Source of the DNA: Bacteroidales bacterium UBA4788
GTDB lineage: Bacteria > Bacteroidota > Bacteroidia > Bacteroidales > VadinHA17
Length of the DNA stretch: 12,547 nt
Reading direction: 5' to 3'
Assembly: GCA_002402965.1 (NCBI GenBank)
Contig: DHGW01000060.1
Span: 1 to 12,547, forward strand
Part shown: positions 1 to 7,605 of the stretch, piece by piece
How positions within the stretch are numbered: position 1 is the first letter of the stretch
Layout of the letters: each line of letters begins with the position of its first letter
The notes under the pieces: model-generated
Told to the model about the DNA's origin: nothing
The model's database searches: none
The model's input: the letters and a program-made list of their open reading frames with translations, nothing else
Made by a program: the position numbers and the translations under genes

Positions 1-671
1 CGGTAGATGCAGTTTTTGTCATCACAAAGATGGCACTGGTATGGGGCGTACTTTACCTCCCTTCCAATGCCAATCAGGCCGCTGACTGACTTAACCGGAT
101 TCATGAGGGCAGATTCGGTGAGCGTGATGCCGCAATAGTTGTCAGGGAAGAAGCTGAAAAGCTTATGCTGTTCTGCCACATCCCAACCACAATATCCGGG
201 GCTGAAGCGGTTGGTTATATTCAATCCCCCCGCGGCAACAGCAAGACGCAGTTCCTCCTGCATCCTGTCGGCAGCGTTCTCAACCACCTCCGAACCGATC
301 ACATCATACACATACCCGCGCAGCAGATCACCCTCCTTCATGCTTCTGTGGCTCCGTAGACCCACTTCTGCTCCTGCAGTACAAATGAAGAGAGCCGCCC
401 CCCCGGCCTTCTTTATCTGGCTGAAAATAATAGGCTTAACATTAAACACAACTCCCTCTATTTCAATTGATTTGTTATCGGGGCCGAAGGTCAGTATGTC
501 AAAAATGATATACTCTGCCTTTACGTCACCAAACGGCATCAGCTCTTCCGACACCTCTTTGATGAGATCAGAGACAGGCTCCGGTGCCGTACCCGGGGAG
601 TATCCCATTGTCTTCTCCAGGGCTTCCGTTCCGGGCAGCAGTTCGCGGAATGTGTAACTGAATCTGTTCAG
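1..671 (-). CDS. Vitamin B12-dependent methionine synthase activation-domain protein, partial at left edge
   Basis: This minus-strand frame is open from a stop at 719-717 to the window edge and gives about 223 residues. It matches the stand-alone form of the MetH activation domain (Met_synt_B12 family), which is thought to help reactivate corrinoid proteins reductively. Visible motifs, numbered from the CTG at 671, are RFSPGYCGWD (about 155-164) followed by EQHKLF, then ESALMNP (about 186-192), and a C-terminal cysteine cluster CHLCDDKNC (213-221). The family is usually about 215-240 residues, so little is missing. The start is uncertain: no ATG, GTG or TTG lies between the upstream stop and the conserved FSYTFRELLPG segment. 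The CTG at 671-669 overlaps the TGA of the preceding methyltransferase gene (CTGA), suggesting translational coupling. The first ATG (608-606) would remove conserved sequence. Family is confident; the exact start and in vivo partner are inferred. Confidence 0.82.
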   Translation of the reverse strand, partial: MNRFSYTFRELLPGTEALEKTMGYSPGTAPEPVSDLIKEVSEELMPFGDVKAEYIIFDILTFGPDNKSIEIEGVVFNVKPIIFSQIKKAGGAALFICTAGAEVGLRSHRSMKEGDLLRGYVYDVIGSEVVENAADRMQEELRLAVAAGGLNITNRFSPGYCGWDVAEQHKLFSFFPDNYCGITLTESALMNPVKSVSGLIGIGREVKYAPYQCHLCDDKNCIY

Positions 672-1513
672 GATGGCAGTGTGGTTTGATAGTGCTCTAT
701 GAACCTGATTGCATATTCATCCCTGGCCAGGACCAGGTCTGCAGCCCGCACCAGCCCTGCAATCTTCTCCGGGTTGGCGATGGGGCATGTAAGACCGTAC
801 ATGATTGACATGGCCATGTAGGCATTGTTGATGTTCTCTCGGTTGGGCAGCCCGAAAGAGATGTTGCTTGCACCCTGCGTTATGTTGTGTCCCAGCCTGT
901 CATGCACCAGCTTTATCGTTTCAAGGGTCACCCTGCACGCATTAGGTTCTGCGCTTACAGCCATAGCCATCGGATCAATTATCACATCCTCCTCCTTAAT
1001 GCCGGCACGGACTGAGCGTTCAATGATTTTCTCAGCTATCTTCAACCGTTTCTCAGGATCATTTGTGATACCGTTGTCATCGAGTACCAAACCAATTATT
1101 GCCGCACCGTACTCCCTGGCAACAGGCAGGAGTTTCTGCAGTGAAGCTTCTTCTGCGTTAACCGAATTTATGAGACATTTCCCCTTCGCTACCTTCAGTG
1201 CCGCCTCAATCGCTTTTGGATTGGGCGAGTCCAGACAGAGTGGTATGTCGAAGTTCTCCTGCAGGGCAATTACAGCCGCGGGAAGAAGTGCTTCATCATC
1301 GACACCCGGGTAACCGACGTTCACGTCAAGAACATCTGCCATGGACCCTATCTGTGTCCGGGCAAGCTCAAGCATATAACTGAAGTCCCTTGCCTGCAGA
1401 GTTGAGACAAGTTTCCTGCGCCTGGTGGGATTAATGCATTCACCTATTATCACCACCGGTCCTTCAGTGTCTATAACCACCTCTTTCGTTATCCCTTTAA
1501 GTATCGTCTTCAT
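668..1513 (-). CDS. Methyltetrahydrofolate:corrinoid methyltransferase (pterin-binding TIM barrel, AcsE/MtrH-like)
   Basis: A 281-residue protein of the pterin-binding methyltransferase family, which moves a methyl group between tetrahydrofolate and the cobalt of a corrinoid protein in the cytoplasm. Family landmarks in order are VIIGECINPT (21-30), DVLDVNVG (60-67), CLDSPN (93-98), INSVNAEE (115-122), IIDP (178-181) and GASNISFGLPNR (214-225). By comparison with the Moorella enzyme, Asp95 and Asn217 are the expected pterin-site residues. It is close to the family's usual length of about 260-300. The usual GERIN motif reads GECIN here. The ATG start at 1513 has an A/T-rich leader without a clear Shine-Dalgarno. 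It lies 120 bp downstream of the corrinoid protein gene and overlaps the activation-domain gene, as in a corrinoid methyl-transfer operon. Direction of methyl flow in vivo (to or from folate) cannot be told from sequence. Confidence 0.92.
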   Translation of the reverse strand: MKTILKGITKEVVIDTEGPVVIIGECINPTRRRKLVSTLQARDFSYMLELARTQIGSMADVLDVNVGYPGVDDEALLPAAVIALQENFDIPLCLDSPNPKAIEAALKVAKGKCLINSVNAEEASLQKLLPVAREYGAAIIGLVLDDNGITNDPEKRLKIAEKIIERSVRAGIKEEDVIIDPMAMAVSAEPNACRVTLETIKLVHDRLGHNITQGASNISFGLPNRENINNAYMAMSIMYGLTCPIANPEKIAGLVRAADLVLARDEYAIRFIEHYQTTLPS

Positions 1514-1633
1514 TAACTTTCAGTTATATTGGAATAAGGATAACCGGCAGCCACAGCCCGGTTCATCTTTTGGAGTCCCGGGATCTGCACAATGCCGTCT
1601 GCCAATGAGCGAAATAACAAATAATTATTTTAA
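1514..1633 (-). other. Intergenic spacer inside the corrinoid operon with a hairpin
   Basis: This 120-bp gap separates the corrinoid-protein and MeTr genes, although they probably share a transcript. It begins with an A/T-rich stretch after the corrinoid stop and then turns G/C-rich. It contains a perfect 6-bp inverted repeat (AACCGG at 1542-1547 with CCGGTT at 1558-1563, loop 10). No T-tract follows the hairpin in the direction of transcription, so it does not look like a terminator. It may be an mRNA-processing or stability element. I see no tRNA, no cobalamin box and no credible gene. Confidence 0.35.
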
Positions 1634-2299
1634 TCAGGCCAGTGTTTTCAGGTATTCCACCGCTCCCTGAGGATCGGGAGAGTAGAAGTCGGCTCCGATC
1701 TTGCGGCAGAATTCTGCCGTTACCGGGGCTCCTCCCACAAATATCTTCAGACCGGGGAATCTCTGCCGCAGTTCAGCCACGCTCTTCCGCATGTTTTCCA
1801 TCGTTGTGGTGAGAAGGGCTGACAGTCCTATCACGGCACCGGGGTGTTTCTCCGCTGCCTCAATGAATTTCTCAGTGCTTACATCTACTCCCAGATCGAT
1901 AATCTCCCAGCCTCCGCCTTCTATCATCATGCCAACAAGGTTCTTGCCGATATCGTGCAGGTCTCCCTTGACCGTCCCGATAATAAAGGTGCCTCTTCTC
2001 TTTGTTTCTCCTGAGAGATAGTAGGGCTTGATGTGACTCATCGAGCTGCTCATCGCCTTTGCAGCCATGAGCATCTGCGGAACAAAGATCTCGTTCCTGG
2101 AGAACTTCTGCCCTACCCTTGACATTGCAGGAATAAGAGCCTCTTCAAGGATTTCGTCCGGGCTGATGCCATCATCGAGAGCGTGTCGGGTCAGCTCAAA
2201 GGCCCCCTCCTGATCCTTCATCGCCGGAGGATATGGAGATTTTATATCAACCTTGCCGAATTCAACGCAGGTTGAGATTCTTTCAAGTAACTCGGTCAT
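1634..2299 (-). CDS. Corrinoid (cobalamin-binding) methyl carrier protein, MtbC/MtmC-type
   Basis: A 221-residue cytoplasmic corrinoid protein with a helical B12-binding-2 cap domain (about 1-95) followed by a Rossmann-like B12-binding domain (about 103-221). The signature GDLHDIG (112-118) contains His115, the expected lower axial ligand to cobalt. LSALLTTTM (159-167) and FVGGAPV (187-193) are the other nucleotide-loop contacts typical of the family. It should shuttle a methyl group between a substrate-specific methyltransferase and the MeTr encoded next. I place the start at the ATG 2299-2297, because family members characteristically begin MTELLERI. An in-frame TTG at 2311 would add only four residues. 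It is the first gene of the leftward module, 71 bp from the hairpin that ends the SusCD transcript. The partner methyltransferase (amine, betaine, methanol or methoxyaromatic type) is not in the window, so the substrate is unknown. Confidence 0.93.
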   Translation of the reverse strand: MTELLERISTCVEFGKVDIKSPYPPAMKDQEGAFELTRHALDDGISPDEILEEALIPAMSRVGQKFSRNEIFVPQMLMAAKAMSSSMSHIKPYYLSGETKRRGTFIIGTVKGDLHDIGKNLVGMMIEGGGWEIIDLGVDVSTEKFIEAAEKHPGAVIGLSALLTTTMENMRKSVAELRQRFPGLKIFVGGAPVTAEFCRKIGADFYSPDPQGAVEYLKTLA

Positions 2300-2506
2300 T
2301 TCACAAATCAATAACTGTAAAACATGCCTGCCCTGGTTACAGGCTCCGGCAAATAAACGGCGGTGAAATTAGGTAAAAAGTGCCCGTGGACAAAGCCCAC
2401 GGACACTTTTACCTGAACCAACCCTAATTAAACCCTCTAACCATATATTCGAAAAATATCAGTTGTTGGTTTTGCCGCCCTGAATATTTTCATCCTGCAC
2501 AGATGT
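2300..2506 (-). promoter_or_regulatory. Spacer between susD-like gene and corrinoid operon; presumed promoter of the latter
   Basis: About 207 bp without a gene. It holds the terminator at 2371-2414 and, between that and the corrinoid start, a weak 5-bp inverted repeat (GCCTG 2326-2330, CAGGC 2340-2344). A promoter for the corrinoid module must lie here if the terminator is efficient. I could not find an exact Bacteroidota -7 element (TAnnTTTG) on the minus strand, only one-mismatch versions such as TTTATTTG and TTGATTTG. No cobalamin-riboswitch B12 box (GCCACTG) was found, although the downstream genes are corrinoid-dependent. Confidence 0.35.
2371..2414 (-). terminator. Rho-independent terminator of the susC-susD transcript
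   Basis: Arms 2371-2389 and 2396-2414 are inverted repeats, with 6 bp of CCGTGG/CCACGG next to the loop, one mismatch, then GTG/CAC, an A/T run with one bulged A, and AGGT/ACCT at the base. Read on the minus strand, the second arm ends CACTTTTTACC, giving the U-run expected of an intrinsic terminator. It lies 93 bp past the susD-like stop and 71 bp before the corrinoid-gene start, so it should separate the two leftward units. The opposite-strand reading also ends in a T run (CACTTTTACC), but no rightward gene precedes it. Confidence 0.8.
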
Positions 2507-4456
2507 TCAATATCCGGGGTTCTGATAAGCTGCTTTTTCATCTGCAGTCATCTCCATACCGTCTATCTGGCTCTGGGGTATCGGGCGCAGATAGTGTGTC
2601 AATGGAATCGTACGGGTGACAGTAACCGGAGTATGGTCGCCTTTTGCAGTCCCGCAAATAGTGTACGAGGCAGCCCTGATATGCCAGGTCTGGGTACGCG
2701 AAAGATCATACCAGCGAATGCATTCTCCAAAAAACTCGCGTGTACGTTCATCCAGAACATAATCCAGGGTAATAACTGCAGGTGTGGCAGCTATCATCGC
2801 AGCACTGTTATCTTCCACTTTTGCCATATTTGCGCCGTTGTCCCAACGCCATTTACCTGCCCGTGCACGAAGCACGTTGATCAGGTCATATGCACTTTTA
2901 CCGGATGTTGTTGTTGCCCCTTTTACTGCTGCTTCTGCTGCAACCAGATAAAGCTCTGAAAATTTAGCAATGGGGAAAGGACGGACATATTCTATGTTTG
3001 CCTGTCCCAGGGTATTACCATTGTCAGTACGATAGGGACCAAGTTTCCATAGATTCGGATAAACAATCCTGCTGATACCGGCAGGAGTTATTACCCAGTC
3101 AGCCCTTTCTGGTATTGAACCGGCACCAATATTGCTTTGCCCTGCTCCCGAAGGGTAAACAACTGTACCCGGATCTGTATTAAGGAAAGTCAATATAGGA
3201 TCATTCATAGCAACCGGTAAGTTGTTAGCGTTATACAAAGTTGTGTTTGCAAGTCCTCCTCTTTGCCAGTTGCCCCGGTAAACAGTTGTAAAAGTACCGT
3301 CGTAACGCGAATCATTGGTTTTGTCGGCAAATACGTTCAGGAGGGCTTCGTGAGTAGGAGCCACAGCAGTCCATGGGCGGCCCAGAGGTTGCACTGCTTC
3401 CCTCTGAACAGAACTCACCGCAGTCCAGGCAGTACTACTGTTAGAACTTCTTATCTCGGTATAGTTCCAGGTAGGGAACCACCCCGCAAAATGTCCTGGT
3501 GAACTACCTCCGCCCCACCCGGTAGTGGCAATCCCGTTATAGAGATCACTTGCCTGAGTGTGGTCAGCGTACAACAGCATCTCCTTATTCCGGTCGTTGG
3601 ATCCCAGGTTAACGTCATAGTAATAATCGAGCAACCCGATTGTAGCCGGATGATTGTCAATAGCATACGTTGCTATGTTATAGGCTTCCTGGAAATACCA
3701 GGCAGCATTATGTCCGTCAGGATCAGTACGGTCACTCGGGGGATAGGTAGGAATGTTATTCGGATTCTGAAGCCACCATGCATATGTCAGGTAAGCTTTC
3801 GCAAGGTACAGGTGTGCAACGGTTTTGTTCACGGTTCCGGTCAGGCGTGACGTTTCAGGCAAATCCGCCACTGCTTTCACCAGGTCCGGAAATATAGCTT
3901 TGGTATATACTTCAGGCACAGTGTTACGAACAGATGTTCGCATCGGTGCAGTATTGAACTTCAGTTCTCCGGCTCCGAGATCCAGAGGCACACCGCCATA
4001 GGTCTGAACAAGCAGGAAATAATCGAAGGCTCTGAAAAATCTGGCTTCTGCGACTAGTGCAGGTGAAATAGTTCCGACAGCTTCAGCATTCTCGATTATC
4101 CCACTGGCCGTGTTAATGTTAGGAAAAACTCCCCAAATTCCGCCGTAAGGGTTGGAGGATGGAGTCAGATCACCCTGTCCGGAAAAGTCAGCCCTCTTGG
4201 AGTCTGCATTCACATTCTGGCCCCATGTTCCTTCATCGGTACCGGATTGGATACCTGAATAATAGTATCCGTTGCCATATATGTATCGGAGGTGAGCATA
4301 CATGGAAGTTACCCCTCCCATGACACCCTTTTCGGTTTTGAAATACTCAGGTGTATAAATACTGCGTGGTGTCTCATTCAGAATATCCTCACACGCCCCA
4401 AGGAACAATGCGATTATGATTGTTCCCAAAACTGCTTTTATCTTTATGCTTTTCAT
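2507..4456 (-). CDS. RagB/SusD-family surface glycan-binding lipoprotein
   Basis: A 649-residue SusD-like protein that captures oligosaccharides at the cell surface and acts as the lid of its partner SusC channel. The N-terminus is a lipoprotein signal (MKSIKIK, hydrophobic core, FLGAC) with Cys22 as the lipidated residue. SusD-typical C-terminal motifs are present: YDLINVLRARAG, LDERTRE at 568-574 followed by the IRWYDLSRT segment, and LRPIPQSQIDG at 623-633. The middle part is rich in Trp, Tyr and Asn, as expected of a glycan-binding face, but no individual ligand residue can be assigned. At 649 residues it is at the long end for the family (commonly 500-600). It starts 11 bp after the susC-like stop, with an A-rich leader (AAAAAAGTCCAAA) and no Shine-Dalgarno, which is normal in Bacteroidota. 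The specific glycan cannot be read from sequence. Confidence 0.95.
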   Translation of the reverse strand: MKSIKIKAVLGTIIIALFLGACEDILNETPRSIYTPEYFKTEKGVMGGVTSMYAHLRYIYGNGYYYSGIQSGTDEGTWGQNVNADSKRADFSGQGDLTPSSNPYGGIWGVFPNINTASGIIENAEAVGTISPALVAEARFFRAFDYFLLVQTYGGVPLDLGAGELKFNTAPMRTSVRNTVPEVYTKAIFPDLVKAVADLPETSRLTGTVNKTVAHLYLAKAYLTYAWWLQNPNNIPTYPPSDRTDPDGHNAAWYFQEAYNIATYAIDNHPATIGLLDYYYDVNLGSNDRNKEMLLYADHTQASDLYNGIATTGWGGGSSPGHFAGWFPTWNYTEIRSSNSSTAWTAVSSVQREAVQPLGRPWTAVAPTHEALLNVFADKTNDSRYDGTFTTVYRGNWQRGGLANTTLYNANNLPVAMNDPILTFLNTDPGTVVYPSGAGQSNIGAGSIPERADWVITPAGISRIVYPNLWKLGPYRTDNGNTLGQANIEYVRPFPIAKFSELYLVAAEAAVKGATTTSGKSAYDLINVLRARAGKWRWDNGANMAKVEDNSAAMIAATPAVITLDYVLDERTREFFGECIRWYDLSRTQTWHIRAASYTICGTAKGDHTPVTVTRTIPLTHYLRPIPQSQIDGMEMTADEKAAYQNPGY

Positions 4457-4467
4457 TTTGGACTTTT

Positions 4468-7400
4468 TTAGAATGTCAGATTAATGCCAAACAGGTAGTT
4501 GCGCGTTGTAGGTGTGTTATTACCTATAGTCAGGAGACGTCTCAGATTATAACTCAGGTTAACGGCTGAATTTTCATTGGCAAATGAATTGGGTTCAGGA
4601 TCCATTCCCGATTCTTTGTGATAAGGGGAGAACATGACCAATGGATTCTGCAGAGTAAAATAGACACGCAAGTTCTCAACTCCGTTGCTTTTGATCCAAT
4701 TAATATTATCAAGGTTATAGCCTATCGTCACGGTACGGATCTTCATGTATGATGCATCGAAATAAGAAAGGGAATTGAGATACTTTGGCTGGTCTCCACC
4801 GATTCCTCCGGGTTTTGGATATCTGGCGTCAGTGTTATCCGGCATCCAGTAGTCAACCTCAACATTATTTCTGCGTCCAGACAGGATATTAAGATAGCCG
4901 TTTGCCCCATAGGGAGTGGCAATAAGCAATCCTCCGCTTTTGAAAGTACCTACTATACTGATGTCAAAACCTTTATACCCGACACTTGTATTGAATCCCC
5001 CCTGGAACTTTGGCTCCATACTCATTACCTGTCTGTCAAGAGCTCCTATCGCTCTGACAGGTGTTCCGTCGGGATTGTAATCTCCGGTATACTTGACCTT
5101 TATCATCCCAACGTTTCCTCCCGGTTCAAGAATGCTCAGATAGGGATCTCCCTCCTGCCAGAGACCAATGGCCTCATAGTCAAAGATTACATCGATCGGA
5201 TAGTTGACAAACCACCAGTTGCCTTCATCCTTTTCCTGGCCGGAAGCCAGTGCCAGCAGCTTATTGCGATTGGCATAAAGGTTTATACCGGCATCCCATC
5301 TCCAGCCACTGGGAGAATCAAGTATTACTCCATCAAGGGATATCTCAAAGCCCTTGTTTTCAGATTTGCCAATATTTGCCATGTAGCTTGTAACACCAGA
5401 TGTAGGCGGCAATCCGACTCTGAACAGAAGGTCCTTGGTTTGAGCATTATAATACTCTATGGTACCGGAAAGGCGGTTGTTAAGGATACTAAAATCAACT
5501 GCATAGTTCATGGTTGATGTATACTCCCATCCTAAATCAGGATTGGGCAAATCAGTCACATAGAACCCTGTTTCAAAGGTGGAGCCAAAATTGTACGGCC
5601 GGGTTCCCAGAAGCCCGAGCGTTGAATAGGCATCAATAGCCTGGTTTGAGGCAACTCCATAACCAACGCGAAGTTTCAATGAGTTGATTAAGGTGACATC
5701 TTTCATAAAAGATTCATTATGAAGATTCCATCCGACGGATACGGCAGGATAGGAAACCCATTTATGTCCCTCGGCCAGTCTTGACGAGCCATCGTAACGG
5801 TAACTTGCCGTCACCATATATCGGTTGTCATAAGAATACATCACACGGCCCATTCCTGACATCAGGCCCGTCATATTATACCACTGGTTTGCCGGATCAA
5901 TGACAGGTTGCTGATTTGCCCTTCCCAGATTGTAGAACTGGAAAGCATCAGCCGGAATATCCTTTGCCGTAATGTGCGAACGGTTGAAGAAACCCTGCTC
6001 GGCTGAGTAAAGAGCAACAAGATTAAGCTGGTGTTTACCTGCAAAAGTACGGTCGTAGGTCAACAGGTTTTCAATCTCCCAGCTTGTTGTAAGTGAATTG
6101 CTCCGGGTTGCAGATGATACGGTTTTTGCATTAATGTCAAACACCCCCTCGCCTGTGTAGGCACCGCTAAAAGCGTTGCGGTAATTCAAGCCTACGTTCA
6201 TCCTGTACTTCAGACCCTGAATTCCGGGGATTTTAACTTCACCGTAGAGTGAGTTATATGATCCGAATGCTTTTGTCTGATCAATCCATTTGTCTCCGAG
6301 GTTCTCAATTACATCCCTGGTGGCGACCCACTGGTCATCGAGCGGCATCCTTATGATTCTCTTCCATGTGCCATCCTCATTATAAGGATCGGCAATTGGC
6401 GAATTGCTTAATACGCTGTACAGGCTCAGGTTGTTCCCATTGTTAATTGAAAAGTTGTTGTTAGTGGTGAATCCGACCATCAGATATTTACCTAATTCCT
6501 GATCGAGTGATCCGCGTAACGATATACGACTGTAGTTCTGTTCAGGAACTACTGCTTCATCTTTGTAATACCCGACCCCGAATTTGTAGTTGCCTTTCTC
6601 GGTTCCGCCTGTAACTCCTAAATCATGACTCGTAACAGAACCCGTTCTGTAGAAAAGATCCTGCCAGTTGGTATTCACTTCATTGAATTCATCAAGCCCG
6701 TTGGTGGAATAAACACCTGCATCTGTACGGAGCTTAATAAAATCCGGGCCGTCCATCATCGGATAAGGTGCAAAAACATTTTTCAGGCCATAATACCCAT
6801 TGTAGGTGAATTTCGCTGGCTGGCCTTTAATACCCTTGTTGGTTGTGATTAACAATACTCCGTTGGAGCCACGTGATCCATAGATGGCAGTTGCTGAGGC
6901 ATCCTTAAGGATGTCCAGACTCCTGATGTCGCTGGGATCAATATCTGATATTGAGCCTGCAAAGGGAATCCCGTCAAGGACAATTAAAGGATCGTTGCTG
7001 GCATTGAGTGAGCGGGTACCACGAATACGGATTTGCATTGTTGCTCCGGGCTTGGTTGATGTCTGCTGCAACTCCACCCCGGCCAGACGTCCCTGCAATG
7101 CCTGGGTGATATTGGATGACGGCACATCGCGTATTGCATCACCACGCATGGAGGCAACAGAACCTGTAACAGATTCCTTCCGCTGAGTTCCATATCCCAC
7201 GACTACGATTTCATCGAGACCTACCTCGCTCGACATTAGAGTTAGATTTACTACCGAACTGGTTCCGACAGGTATCTCCTGAGTGGTATAACCCACAAAC
7301 GAGAACACAAGAACCGGATTTGTAGTTGAGAGTGTGAGTCTGTACTGGCCCTGTGCATCGGTAAAAACACCGTTTGTGGTACCTCTCTCCTGTACAGCTA

Positions 7401-7605
7401 CACCGGGAAGAGAAACACCGTCTCTCTCAGTTACCAGGCCTGTAACAACTTTCTGCTGGACCGTGTTCAGCCCGTCAGATTCGGATCCTGCTGCGAAAGT
7501 CATGCCTGTTTGGACAGTCATGATCATCACCATGAGCATGACGCTCAATGGTAGTTTCCCAAAGTACTGTCTTAAAATACCCGGGATTAAAGGATTTTTA
7601 ATCAT
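4468..7605 (-). CDS. SusC/RagA-family TonB-linked outer-membrane oligosaccharide transporter
   Basis: A 1045-residue TonB-dependent transporter. In order it has a signal peptide (about 1-39, hydrophobic core LSVMLMVMIM), a carboxypeptidase-D regulatory-like beta-sandwich (about 53-125, GVSLPGVAVQERGTTNGVFT), a TonB-box region DEIVVVGYGTQRKESVTGSV (131-150), a plug domain (about 155-260) with LQGRLAGVELQQ, IRIRGTRSLNASNDPLIVLDG and DILKDASATAIYGSRGSNGV, then a 22-strand-type barrel ending NYLFGINLTF with the C-terminal Phe expected for barrel insertion. Length is typical (950-1100). It imports oligosaccharides captured by the SusD-like lipoprotein encoded 11 bp downstream, using TonB-ExbBD energy. 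There is no N-terminal STN signalling domain, so control by a cognate ECF/anti-sigma pair is not indicated. The start ATG at 7605 is preceded by an A-rich leader, and the gene is divergent from the GH43 gene. Confidence 0.97.
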   Translation of the reverse strand: MIKNPLIPGILRQYFGKLPLSVMLMVMIMTVQTGMTFAAGSESDGLNTVQQKVVTGLVTERDGVSLPGVAVQERGTTNGVFTDAQGQYRLTLSTTNPVLVFSFVGYTTQEIPVGTSSVVNLTLMSSEVGLDEIVVVGYGTQRKESVTGSVASMRGDAIRDVPSSNITQALQGRLAGVELQQTSTKPGATMQIRIRGTRSLNASNDPLIVLDGIPFAGSISDIDPSDIRSLDILKDASATAIYGSRGSNGVLLITTNKGIKGQPAKFTYNGYYGLKNVFAPYPMMDGPDFIKLRTDAGVYSTNGLDEFNEVNTNWQDLFYRTGSVTSHDLGVTGGTEKGNYKFGVGYYKDEAVVPEQNYSRISLRGSLDQELGKYLMVGFTTNNNFSINNGNNLSLYSVLSNSPIADPYNEDGTWKRIIRMPLDDQWVATRDVIENLGDKWIDQTKAFGSYNSLYGEVKIPGIQGLKYRMNVGLNYRNAFSGAYTGEGVFDINAKTVSSATRSNSLTTSWEIENLLTYDRTFAGKHQLNLVALYSAEQGFFNRSHITAKDIPADAFQFYNLGRANQQPVIDPANQWYNMTGLMSGMGRVMYSYDNRYMVTASYRYDGSSRLAEGHKWVSYPAVSVGWNLHNESFMKDVTLINSLKLRVGYGVASNQAIDAYSTLGLLGTRPYNFGSTFETGFYVTDLPNPDLGWEYTSTMNYAVDFSILNNRLSGTIEYYNAQTKDLLFRVGLPPTSGVTSYMANIGKSENKGFEISLDGVILDSPSGWRWDAGINLYANRNKLLALASGQEKDEGNWWFVNYPIDVIFDYEAIGLWQEGDPYLSILEPGGNVGMIKVKYTGDYNPDGTPVRAIGALDRQVMSMEPKFQGGFNTSVGYKGFDISIVGTFKSGGLLIATPYGANGYLNILSGRRNNVEVDYWMPDNTDARYPKPGGIGGDQPKYLNSLSYFDASYMKIRTVTIGYNLDNINWIKSNGVENLRVYFTLQNPLVMFSPYHKESGMDPEPNSFANENSAVNLSYNLRRLLTIGNNTPTTRNYLFGINLTF

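Noticed and set aside
139..657. Plus-strand 172-residue open frame
   Set aside because: It is antisense to the activation-domain gene, whose minus-strand translation matches a known family; the plus-strand product is Ser/Pro-rich and unrecognisable.
1520..1610. Short Cys-rich minus-strand frame (containing DEPGCGCRLS) in the corrinoid operon spacer
   Set aside because: No ATG/GTG/TTG start in frame, no ribosome binding site and no family resemblance; the cysteines come from the G/C-rich hairpin.
2300..2311. TTG start four codons upstream for the corrinoid protein
   Set aside because: The ATG at 2299 gives the usual family N-terminus MTELLERI; the TTG adds nothing conserved.
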